This document shows, in pieces, positions 1-5,310 of a stretch of 5,758 nucleotides of DNA; the first letter of the stretch is position 1; each line of letters begins with the position of its first letter. Source of the stretch: Deferribacteres bacterium JdFR-76 (GTDB lineage: Bacteria > Zhuqueibacterota > JdFR-76); contig MTOL01000193.1 of assembly GCA_002011685.1 (NCBI GenBank), positions 1 through 5,758 on the forward strand, given 5' to 3'. The translations under genes were made by a program, and so were the position numbers. A model generated the notes under the pieces. That model did no database searches. It had not been told where the DNA came from and saw only the letters and a list, made by a program, of their open reading frames with translations.

Positions 1-124
1 CCGCAACGTGGCCAAGCAAAAGTTGGAATTATTCAGCAACATTCCTGTGAATTTGCTGGGCGTGGTTCTGAACGGGATGGATGCAGATCTGGCTCACGAA
101 GGCTACAGTTACTACCACTACTGA
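1..124 (+). CDS. C-terminal tail of a BY-kinase (Wzc/CpsD-type polysaccharide tyrosine autokinase), 5' truncated
   Basis: Forty codons are visible, read from base 2 to a TGA at 122-124; the rest lies upstream of the window. The fragment contains the hydrophobic strand NLLGVVLNGMD, which matches the last beta-strand of the MinD-like P-loop fold in bacterial tyrosine kinases (consensus about 'lGvVlN'). It ends in a tyrosine-rich tail, GYSYYHY, with four tyrosines in the last six residues. In this family such C-terminal clusters are autophosphorylated in trans, and cycling of the phosphorylation state controls polymerisation and export of capsule or exopolysaccharide through a Wza-type export complex at the inner membrane. 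The Walker A and B motifs and any Wzz-like membrane domain are outside the window, so I cannot tell a full-length Wzc from a split CpsD/CapB form. The neighbouring polysaccharide genes support the assignment. Confidence 0.8.
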   Translation, partial: RNVAKQKLELFSNIPVNLLGVVLNGMDADLAHEGYSYYHY

Positions 125-140
125 AAGAGGTTAGCTGACG

Positions 141-1103
141 ATGAACATACTGGTAACTGGCGGGGCAGGCTTTATCGGATCGCACCTCTGTGAGGTTCTC
201 GTAGGGCAGGGGCATCATGTGATTTGTGTGGACAATTTTAATGATTTCTATTCGCCCAGAATTAAGCGGGCAAATATCGCCCGGCTGGTCGATAATGACA
301 ACTTTACGCTGGTAGAGGCAGATATCTGCGAACTGGGACAGCTTCAGTCTTTGTTTTCCAGCCATCGGATCGATTTCATTTACCATCTTGCTGCACGGGC
401 TGGTGTGCGACCTTCCATTAAGGAGCCACTTTTATACCAGCGGACCAACATTCAGGGAACGGTCAATTTGCTTGAACTGGCCAGAGAACACGGCATAACC
501 AGATTTGTTTTCGCATCTTCGTCTTCTGTATACGGCAACCAGAAAAAGGTGCCCTTCAGCGAGGAGGATCCGGTTGACCATCCGGTCTCTCCGTATGCTG
601 CAACCAAAAAAGCAGGCGAATTGATTTGTTACACATACCACCATCTTTACGGAATTGCCGTTAACTGCGTGCGTTTTTTTACGGTCTACGGTCCCAGACA
701 AAGACCTGATATGGCCATTCACAAATTCACCCGGCTTATTGATACCGGTCAGACCGTGCCAATTTACGGTGACGGGTCCACCCGCAGGGATTATACCTAT
801 ATCTCCGACATCATCGATGGGCTGTTGGCAATGCTGGACCGCTGCAATGGATATGAAATCTACAATCTTGGGGATTCCAAAACCATCCCTTTAATGAAGG
901 TGATTCAGGAGATCGAAAAGAACCTGGGCAAAAAAGCTAAAATTGAACACCTGCCGTTTCAACCCGGGGATGTGGAGATGACCTATGCAGATATCAGCAA
1001 GGCCCGGGAGAAGCTGGGTTATGAACCCAGGGTCTATTTTGAAGAGGGGATTCGCCGATTTGTTGAATGGTACAGAGACGTTGGGAGAGGGTTGTCAGGG
1101 TAA
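141..1103 (+). CDS. NAD-dependent epimerase, UDP-glucuronate 4-epimerase-like (extended SDR family)
   Basis: This 320-residue protein has the usual length of an extended short-chain dehydrogenase/reductase sugar epimerase. Visible features are the NAD-binding glycine motif GGAGFIG (residues 7-13), Asp31 at the end of the second beta-strand (NAD preference), the HLAARAGVR segment (82-90), the Ser/Thr cluster SSSSVYG (126-132) and the catalytic pair Tyr152/Lys156 in YAATK. The DNFNDFYSPRIKR stretch (31-43) and TVYGPRQRPDMA (181-192) are typical of the bacterial CapI/GAE group, which interconverts UDP-glucuronate and UDP-galacturonate in the cytoplasm. A ribosome binding site AAAGAGG (124-130) sits 10 nt before the ATG and overlaps the kinase stop codon. 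The ugd gene two genes downstream would supply its substrate, UDP-glucuronate. A UDP-glucose or UDP-GlcNAc 4-epimerase is a less likely alternative; exact substrate cannot be fixed from sequence alone. Confidence 0.9.
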   Translation: MNILVTGGAGFIGSHLCEVLVGQGHHVICVDNFNDFYSPRIKRANIARLVDNDNFTLVEADICELGQLQSLFSSHRIDFIYHLAARAGVRPSIKEPLLYQRTNIQGTVNLLELAREHGITRFVFASSSSVYGNQKKVPFSEEDPVDHPVSPYAATKKAGELICYTYHHLYGIAVNCVRFFTVYGPRQRPDMAIHKFTRLIDTGQTVPIYGDGSTRRDYTYISDIIDGLLAMLDRCNGYEIYNLGDSKTIPLMKVIQEIEKNLGKKAKIEHLPFQPGDVEMTYADISKAREKLGYEPRVYFEEGIRRFVEWYRDVGRGLSG

Positions 1104-2561
1104 ATGGTTAGGGAAAAAGAAATCTTTTTGAAAAATTTGCTCCAGTTTCTGGATGCTGTAACCATTCTGGTGTCCTTTTTCATCACCTTTTTTCTGATGA
1201 AATACGTGCGCCAGGCCTTCCGGCTGGGGGAGATGGCGTTTGCGCCTTCATTCGATTGGCCTGGGGCGCTATTTTTCACCGAAAACAACCTCATTATCCT
1301 CATTTCGGCGATCATTTTCTGGATCTTCTTTTTGTCTCTGTTCCGGGTTTATAATGATTTCCGCGTTCGGAGCTTCTGGAAGATCATCTGGGGAATCTTT
1401 CAGGCAGGTGTGGCCACGACGCTGGCCATTGGCAGTATTGTGTTTCTTACCAAAATGACCCTCACCAGCCGCCTCTTTGTGCTGGCTTTTTCGTTTGATA
1501 GTGCCGTTTTGCTGATCATCCAGAAATACATGCTGCGCCTCTTTTTGATCTTTCTCCGCAAGAGCGGCTACAACAGCCAGAACCTTCTTATTGTAGGGAC
1601 GGGAAAGAGGGCTCAGCGCTTTATCGAGCTGGTGAAACAGCACAAGGAGTGGGGATTCAATATTGTGGGCCTGATCGATGAGGAGCCAGCCCGGATCGGT
1701 CAGAGGATCATGGGGATCAAGGTGCTAGGCAAAATTTCAGACATTCCGCACCTGCTGCACAATTACGTGATCGACCGGGTGGTTTTTGTGGTACCACGTT
1801 CCTGGCTTGGACGGATTGAGGAGGCTATTTGGGCGTGCGAAAGCGAAGGGGTGGGTATTTACCTCTCGCTGGACCTTTACAATACAAAGATTTCCCGGGT
1901 CAAACAGACTGAATTTGCCGGTATTCCGCTGCTGGAATACGAGACCTTTTCGGCAAAGGAGTGGCAGCTGTTTGTAAAGCGGGCCATGGATATTGTGATT
2001 TCTCTCACGGGACTTATTCTGACTTTGCCGCTCTTTATTTTCATCGCCATCGGTATCAAATTGTCGAGCAAAGGGCCCATCATTTTCAAACAGGAGCGCT
2101 GCGGTTTGAACGGCAGGCGCTTCACCTTGTATAAATTTCGTACCATGGTTGTGGGGGCAGAACTGAAAAAGAAAGAACTTGAACGCAAAAACGAGATGCG
2201 GGGTCCCGTCTTTAAGCTGAAACGAGATCCGCGCGTGTTTCCTTTTGGCCGTTTTTTGCGGAAGACGAGTTTGGACGAGCTTCCGCAGCTGTTCAATGTT
2301 CTGAAAGGCGATATGAGCATCGTAGGACCGAGGCCGCCGCTACCGGTGGAAGTGGAAATGTACGAGATCTGGCAGCGGCGACGACTTAGCCTAAAGCCGG
2401 GCATTACCTGTATCTGGCAGGTAAGCGGGCGCAACATGGTGGACTTTGACCGCTGGATGGAAATGGATCTGGAATACATCGACAACTGGTCCCTCTGGCT
2501 GGATCTGAAAATTATCGCCAAAACCTTTTTTGTGGTTCTGTTTGGATATGGTGCATATTGA
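1104..2561 (+). CDS. Undecaprenyl-phosphate sugar-1-phosphate transferase (WbaP/EPS sugar transferase family)
   Basis: This 485-residue inner-membrane enzyme starts a polysaccharide repeat unit by moving a hexose-1-phosphate from a nucleotide sugar to undecaprenyl phosphate. Hydrophobic segments at about residues 11-33, 62-82, 95-115 and 123-151 form the N-terminal membrane bundle. A Rossmann-like soluble domain follows at about 160-270, beginning LLIVGTGKRAQRF. A hydrophobic helix at about 294-318, likely the re-entrant membrane helix of this family, leads into the catalytic domain. That domain carries KFRTM (344-348), DELPQL (391-396, including the Asp-Glu pair expected to be catalytic), SIVGPRPP (405-412) and KPGITCIWQVSGR (431-443). 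Length and domain order match the long WbaP-type form, as opposed to the short PglC-type. The ATG directly abuts the TAA of the epimerase; purine-rich GGGAGAGGG (1083-1091) or AGGG (1097-1100) inside that gene can serve as ribosome binding site, suggesting translational coupling. The donor sugar (Glc, Gal or other) cannot be read from the sequence. Confidence 0.95.
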   Translation: MVREKEIFLKNLLQFLDAVTILVSFFITFFLMKYVRQAFRLGEMAFAPSFDWPGALFFTENNLIILISAIIFWIFFLSLFRVYNDFRVRSFWKIIWGIFQAGVATTLAIGSIVFLTKMTLTSRLFVLAFSFDSAVLLIIQKYMLRLFLIFLRKSGYNSQNLLIVGTGKRAQRFIELVKQHKEWGFNIVGLIDEEPARIGQRIMGIKVLGKISDIPHLLHNYVIDRVVFVVPRSWLGRIEEAIWACESEGVGIYLSLDLYNTKISRVKQTEFAGIPLLEYETFSAKEWQLFVKRAMDIVISLTGLILTLPLFIFIAIGIKLSSKGPIIFKQERCGLNGRRFTLYKFRTMVVGAELKKKELERKNEMRGPVFKLKRDPRVFPFGRFLRKTSLDELPQLFNVLKGDMSIVGPRPPLPVEVEMYEIWQRRRLSLKPGITCIWQVSGRNMVDFDRWMEMDLEYIDNWSLWLDLKIIAKTFFVVLFGYGAY

Positions 2562-2591
2562 GAAACGAAATATTGATGATGGAGGTTCGTC

Positions 2592-3911
2592 ATGCACATC
2601 GCTGTGATAGGTACCGGTTACGTAGGTTTGGTTACAGGAACCTGTTTTGCCGAATTTGGGAACGAAGTGATCTGTGTGGACAACGACGCGGAAAAGATTC
2701 GCAAATTGAATGAAGGGATCATCCCCATTTATGAGCCGGGGCTGGATGTTCTGGTTTCGAAAAACGTGAAGGAAAACCGCCTTTTCTTCACCACCGATCT
2801 GAAAGAGGCGGTGGAAAAGTCGCTGGTCATCTTTATTGCCGTAGGAACCCCGCCGAAGCCTGACGGCAGCGCCGACCTCAGTTTTATTGAAGCTGTGGCA
2901 AAAGACATCGCTAAATATCAGAACGGGTACAAGGTTATTGTGAATAAAAGTACCGCACCGGTAGGAACCGGAAAATGGATTAAGGGCATTATCGAAAAGA
3001 ACCAGAAGAACAAGATGCCATTTGCTGTGGCCTCCAACCCTGAATTTTTGCGTGAGGGGTCTGCCATCGATGATTTCATGCGTCCGGACCGCGTGGTAAT
3101 CGGAGCGGAGCAGGAAGAGGCGATCGCGATCATGAAAGATCTCTACAGCCCGCTCTACCTGATCGAAACACCGTTCGTTATTACCAACATCGAAACGGCC
3201 GAGCTCATCAAATATGCATCCAATGCTTTTCTGGCTACCAAAATTTCGTTTATCAACGAAATTGCCAATTTGTGCGAACTGGTTGGGGCAGATGTACACG
3301 ATGTGGCCAAAGGCATGGGGCTGGACAACCGCATCGGCCGGAAATTTCTGCATCCGGGACCGGGGTTTGGCGGATCCTGCTTCCCCAAAGATACTCAGGC
3401 GATTTACAACCTGGCCAAGAAGAAGGGATATGAGCTGAAAATTATCGGCGCTACCATCGAAGTTAACCGCAAGCAACGCGAACGGATGCTGGAAAAGATC
3501 CGCAAAGGGCTTGGAGATGTGAAAGGCAAAACCCTCGCTGTTCTCGGGCTCTCCTTCAAGCCCAATACGGATGATATGCGCGATGCGCCTTCCATCGACA
3601 TCATTAAGGGGCTGCTGCAGGACGGGGCGAAGATCAAGGCGTTCGATCCTGTGGCCATGGAAAATGCCCGAAAGATCCTTCCAGAAGTGCAGTACTGCAA
3701 AGAAACGTACGAGACAGTGAAAGACAGTGATGCCCTTATTTTCATGACGGAGTGGAACCAGTTCCGCAGTCTGGACATGCAGAAGATCAAGTCCCTGATG
3801 AAATCACCCGTGGTCTTCGATCTGCGGAACATTTATGAGCCGGACAAAATGGCTCAGCTTGGCTTTACATATTATTGCGTTGGTAGAAAGCATGTTGTTG
3901 GTGGAAAATAA
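2592..3911 (+). CDS. ugd: UDP-glucose 6-dehydrogenase
   Basis: Ugd performs the NAD-dependent double oxidation of UDP-glucose to UDP-glucuronate in the cytoplasm. The 439-residue length is normal for bacterial Ugd. The N-terminal NAD domain starts MHIAVIGTGYVG with the GxGxxG motif at residues 7-12 and an acidic Asp30 at the end of strand 2; AVGTPP lies at 83-88. The central domain has NPEFLREGSAIDDF (149-162), Lys207 and Asn211 in ELIKYASNAF, and the active-site motif GPGFGGSCFPKD (256-267) with nucleophile Cys263 and Asp267. The C-terminal UDP-binding domain shows GLSFKPNTDDMRDAPS (319-334) and ends VVFDLRN (407-413). All key residues are present. The ATG follows GGAGG (2581-2585) by 6 nt, and the gene lies 30 nt after the sugar-1-phosphate transferase, so it is probably in the same transcript. 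Its product is the substrate expected for the epimerase encoded at 141-1103. UDP-ManNAc or GDP-mannose dehydrogenase is a less likely reading because the whole sequence tracks the Ugd pattern. Confidence 0.96.
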   Translation: MHIAVIGTGYVGLVTGTCFAEFGNEVICVDNDAEKIRKLNEGIIPIYEPGLDVLVSKNVKENRLFFTTDLKEAVEKSLVIFIAVGTPPKPDGSADLSFIEAVAKDIAKYQNGYKVIVNKSTAPVGTGKWIKGIIEKNQKNKMPFAVASNPEFLREGSAIDDFMRPDRVVIGAEQEEAIAIMKDLYSPLYLIETPFVITNIETAELIKYASNAFLATKISFINEIANLCELVGADVHDVAKGMGLDNRIGRKFLHPGPGFGGSCFPKDTQAIYNLAKKKGYELKIIGATIEVNRKQRERMLEKIRKGLGDVKGKTLAVLGLSFKPNTDDMRDAPSIDIIKGLLQDGAKIKAFDPVAMENARKILPEVQYCKETYETVKDSDALIFMTEWNQFRSLDMQKIKSLMKSPVVFDLRNIYEPDKMAQLGFTYYCVGRKHVVGGK

Positions 3912-3929
3912 AGCATTGTTTCATTTTAG

Positions 3930-3990
3930 TACAACGGCCCAGACCCGGATTGCTATTCGTAGAGCCTGCCTGATGTAGCAATTCGTTGTA
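3930..3990 (+). repeat. Nested inverted repeats able to form a two-part stem
   Basis: The outer arms TACAACG (3930-3936) and CGTTGTA (3984-3990) are perfect reverse complements. Inside them, ATTGCTA (3949-3955) and TAGCAAT (3976-3982) are also perfect reverse complements, extendable by a G-T wobble (3948/3983). The right-hand arms are nearly contiguous, while the left-hand arms are separated by 12 nt (3937-3948), giving a bulged stem with a 20-nt apical loop. It could be an RNA structure in the 3' untranslated region of the ugd transcript or the remnant of a small inverted-repeat element. Confidence 0.5.
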
Positions 3991-4002
3991 ATTATTGAAG
4001 TT

Positions 4003-4029
4003 ATGCGCCGATTCGGCGCATTTCATTTT
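4003..4029 (+). terminator. Probable Rho-independent terminator after ugd
   Basis: A perfect 8-bp stem, ATGCGCCG (4003-4010) with CGGCGCAT (4014-4021), encloses a 3-nt ATT loop and is followed by TTCATTTT. Five to six G-C pairs give a stable stem. The T-tract is interrupted by CA, so termination may be incomplete. It lies 92 nt after the ugd stop and points in the direction of transcription. Confidence 0.65.
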
Positions 4030-4033
4030 GGTA

Positions 4034-4056
4034 CTCTTTTTGCCAACTAAAAAGAG
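4034..4056 (+). repeat. A/T-rich stem-loop CTCTTTTT / AAAAAGAG
   Basis: CTCTTTTT (4034-4041) is the exact reverse complement of AAAAAGAG (4049-4056), with a 7-nt GCCAACT loop. An alternative hairpin, TTGGTA (4028-4033) with TGCCAA (4041-4046, one G-T wobble), uses the loop and one arm base and cannot form at the same time. Role unknown; being A/T-rich, the stem is weaker than the upstream terminator hairpin. Confidence 0.4.
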
Positions 4057-4058
4057 CT

Positions 4059-4080
4059 AACGGGCAAATGGGCCGTTTTT
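4059..4080 (+). terminator. Possible second terminator hairpin upstream of the glycosyltransferase
   Basis: AACGG (4059-4063) pairs with CCGTT (4073-4077), with a G-G mismatch and one further C-G pair inside, and a run of five T residues (4076-4080) overlapping the 3' arm. The stem is short, so this is only a possible terminator or attenuator. It ends 43 nt before the preferred start codon of the next gene. Confidence 0.35.
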
Positions 4081-4113
4081 CATTTATTGAACGAAAGTGT
4101 TTCAAAATGAATC

Positions 4114-4120
4114 AGAGGAA
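4114..4120 (+). promoter_or_regulatory. Ribosome binding site that decides the start of the glycosyltransferase
   Basis: AGAGGAA lies 5 nt (counted from the last G of AGAGG) before the ATG at 4124. This supports that ATG over the in-frame GTG at 4097, which has no comparable purine tract at the right distance and would add nine unconserved-looking residues. Confidence 0.75.
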
Positions 4121-4123
4121 AAG

Positions 4124-5305
4124 ATGAAGATTTTAATGATTGCACCGCAGCCATTTTTCCAGCCGAGGGGTACGCCGTTCAGTGTTCTGGGCCGCCTGAA
4201 AGCCCTTTCCGAACTGGGACATCAGGTGGACCTGCTCACCTACCACATCGGGAAGGATGTGGACCTTCCCAACGTGCAAATTATCCGGATTCCTTCCGTG
4301 CCGTTTATCAAAAAAATCAAGGTGGGGCCCTCTCTGGCAAAAATTCCTGTGGATGCTCTGCTGTTCTGGCTGGCGATCAAAAAGTTGAAAGCCCAAAAAT
4401 ATGACCTTTTGCACACTCACGAGGAAGCCGGATTCATGGGGATTTTGTTAAAGTCCTGGTTCGGAATTCCGCATTTGTACGACATGCACTCTAGCCTGCC
4501 GCAGCAGCTGGTGAACTTCCGTTTTTCCCGATCCCGGTTACTTCACGCCATCTTTTCCTGGCTGGAACAGAAAACCATCGAATCCGCCGATGGTGTAATT
4601 ACCATCTGTCCGGACCTGTACAATTATGTGGAGCAGCATTTTGAAGCGAAGAATCACATACTCATTGAAAATGTGGTGGATTATTCCCAGATCTTTGGAG
4701 TGAACGGTAAAACGGATTTTCCTGTGTTTGTGGATCCCGATTTGGAGAAAAAAGTAAAGGTGGTTTATGTGGGTACATTTGAACCCTACCAGGGGATCGA
4801 TCTTCTAATAGATGGAGCGGACCGGGTAATCGCCCGGGTACCCGATGCCCATTTCATTCTGGTTGGCGGCCGAGAGGATCAGGTGCAGCAATACCGGGAG
4901 CGAATTCGCGCCCGCGGGCTCAGTGCCCATTTCACGTTGACCGGTTCCGTATCCCCCGCTGTTGCGCACCGTTTCACCGAGTTTGCCGACATTCTGGTTT
5001 CGCCGAGAATTTCGGGCAATAACACACCGTTGAAGATCTATTCTTATCTGCGTTCGGGGAAGCCGGTGATTGCTACGCGACATATTACCCACACGCAGGT
5101 TCTGGATGACCGGGTGGCTATTCTGACGGAACCGGAGCCGGAAGCGTTTGCGGCCGGAATTGTGGAGGCGATCACCGATGCAGAAAAGCGGCGAAAAATT
5201 GTGGAAAATGCACGCCGCCTGGCAGAAGAGAAGTACAGCTACCGTGTCTATCTAAACAAAATTCGGCAGCTAATCGATAATATAACAAAGCAGGCGGGGA
5301 CGTAG
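4124..5305 (+). CDS. GT4-type glycosyltransferase (GT-B fold)
   Basis: Read from the ATG at 4124, this is a 393-residue soluble or membrane-associated glycosyltransferase. The N-terminal domain starts MKILMIAPQPFFQPRGTPFSV with the glycine-containing loop after strand 1, followed by LKALSELGHQVDLLTY (25-40) and the LHTHEE segment (96-101). The C-terminal nucleotide-sugar-binding domain begins near residue 210 with VKVVYVGTFEPYQGIDLLI (211-229), then HFILVGG (243-249), FTLTGSV (270-276) and ADILVSPR (288-295). The donor-site region reads NNTPLKIYSYLRSGKPVIAT (299-318). In typical GT4 enzymes this region carries a Glu-x7-Glu pair; here the aligned positions appear to be Asn299 or Asn300 and Ser307, a variation also seen in 'NTPLKIYxYL' homologues. 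Expected role: transfer of a sugar from a nucleotide donor to the lipid-linked repeat unit on the cytoplasmic face. Donor and acceptor cannot be assigned. A longer form from the GTG at 4097 is possible but less likely. Confidence 0.9.
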   Translation: MKILMIAPQPFFQPRGTPFSVLGRLKALSELGHQVDLLTYHIGKDVDLPNVQIIRIPSVPFIKKIKVGPSLAKIPVDALLFWLAIKKLKAQKYDLLHTHEEAGFMGILLKSWFGIPHLYDMHSSLPQQLVNFRFSRSRLLHAIFSWLEQKTIESADGVITICPDLYNYVEQHFEAKNHILIENVVDYSQIFGVNGKTDFPVFVDPDLEKKVKVVYVGTFEPYQGIDLLIDGADRVIARVPDAHFILVGGREDQVQQYRERIRARGLSAHFTLTGSVSPAVAHRFTEFADILVSPRISGNNTPLKIYSYLRSGKPVIATRHITHTQVLDDRVAILTEPEPEAFAAGIVEAITDAEKRRKIVENARRLAEEKYSYRVYLNKIRQLIDNITKQAGT

Positions 5306-5310
5306 AGCCC

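Larger units (their letters stand above)
3919..4034 (+). repeat. 14-nt direct repeat, TTTCATTTT(A/G)GTAC
   Basis: Positions 3919-3932 and 4021-4034 agree at 13 of 14 bases; they differ only at 3928 (A) versus 4030 (G). A shorter partial copy, TTTCATTTA, is at 4078-4086. The first two copies flank the nested inverted repeats and the G+C-rich hairpin. Low sequence complexity makes chance similarity possible. Confidence 0.45.
3912..4123 (+). other. Structured intergenic spacer between ugd and the glycosyltransferase gene
   Basis: This 212-nt non-coding stretch is the only sizeable gap in the window and is clearly A/T-richer than the genes. It contains nested inverted repeats (3930-3990), a G+C-rich hairpin (4003-4021), an A/T stem-loop (4034-4056), a second weaker hairpin with a T-run (4059-4080) and a direct repeat. 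I saw no convincing reading frame and no clear -35/-10 pair, although a promoter for the downstream genes could lie here. Confidence 0.7.

Noticed and set aside
33..386. Minus-strand open frame over the kinase-epimerase junction
   Set aside because: Antisense to two recognisable genes, with no domain and no supporting ribosome binding context.
1877..2599. Minus-strand open frame of 240 codons opposite the catalytic domain of the sugar transferase
   Set aside because: The + strand frame here has all the family motifs; the antisense translation is Ser/Arg-rich without domain features.
2391..3476. Long minus-strand open frame (361 codons) opposite the transferase end and ugd
   Set aside because: It lies antisense to the well-conserved sugar transferase and Ugd genes, crosses the gene boundary, and its translation shows no recognisable domain. 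It is a by-product of codon use on the + strand.
3404..3832. Minus-strand open frame opposite the C-terminal part of ugd
   Set aside because: Antisense shadow of a highly conserved gene with no recognisable product.
4097..4123. Upstream GTG start adding nine residues to the glycosyltransferase
   Set aside because: The ATG at 4124 has AGAGGAA at the right distance, and the family's first beta-strand begins directly at MKILMIAP.
4083..4123. Promoter just before the glycosyltransferase (TTGAAC-like -35)
   Set aside because: TTGAAC at 4088-4093 has no matching -10 hexamer 16-18 nt downstream, and a start there would run into the ribosome binding site. No promoter is called.
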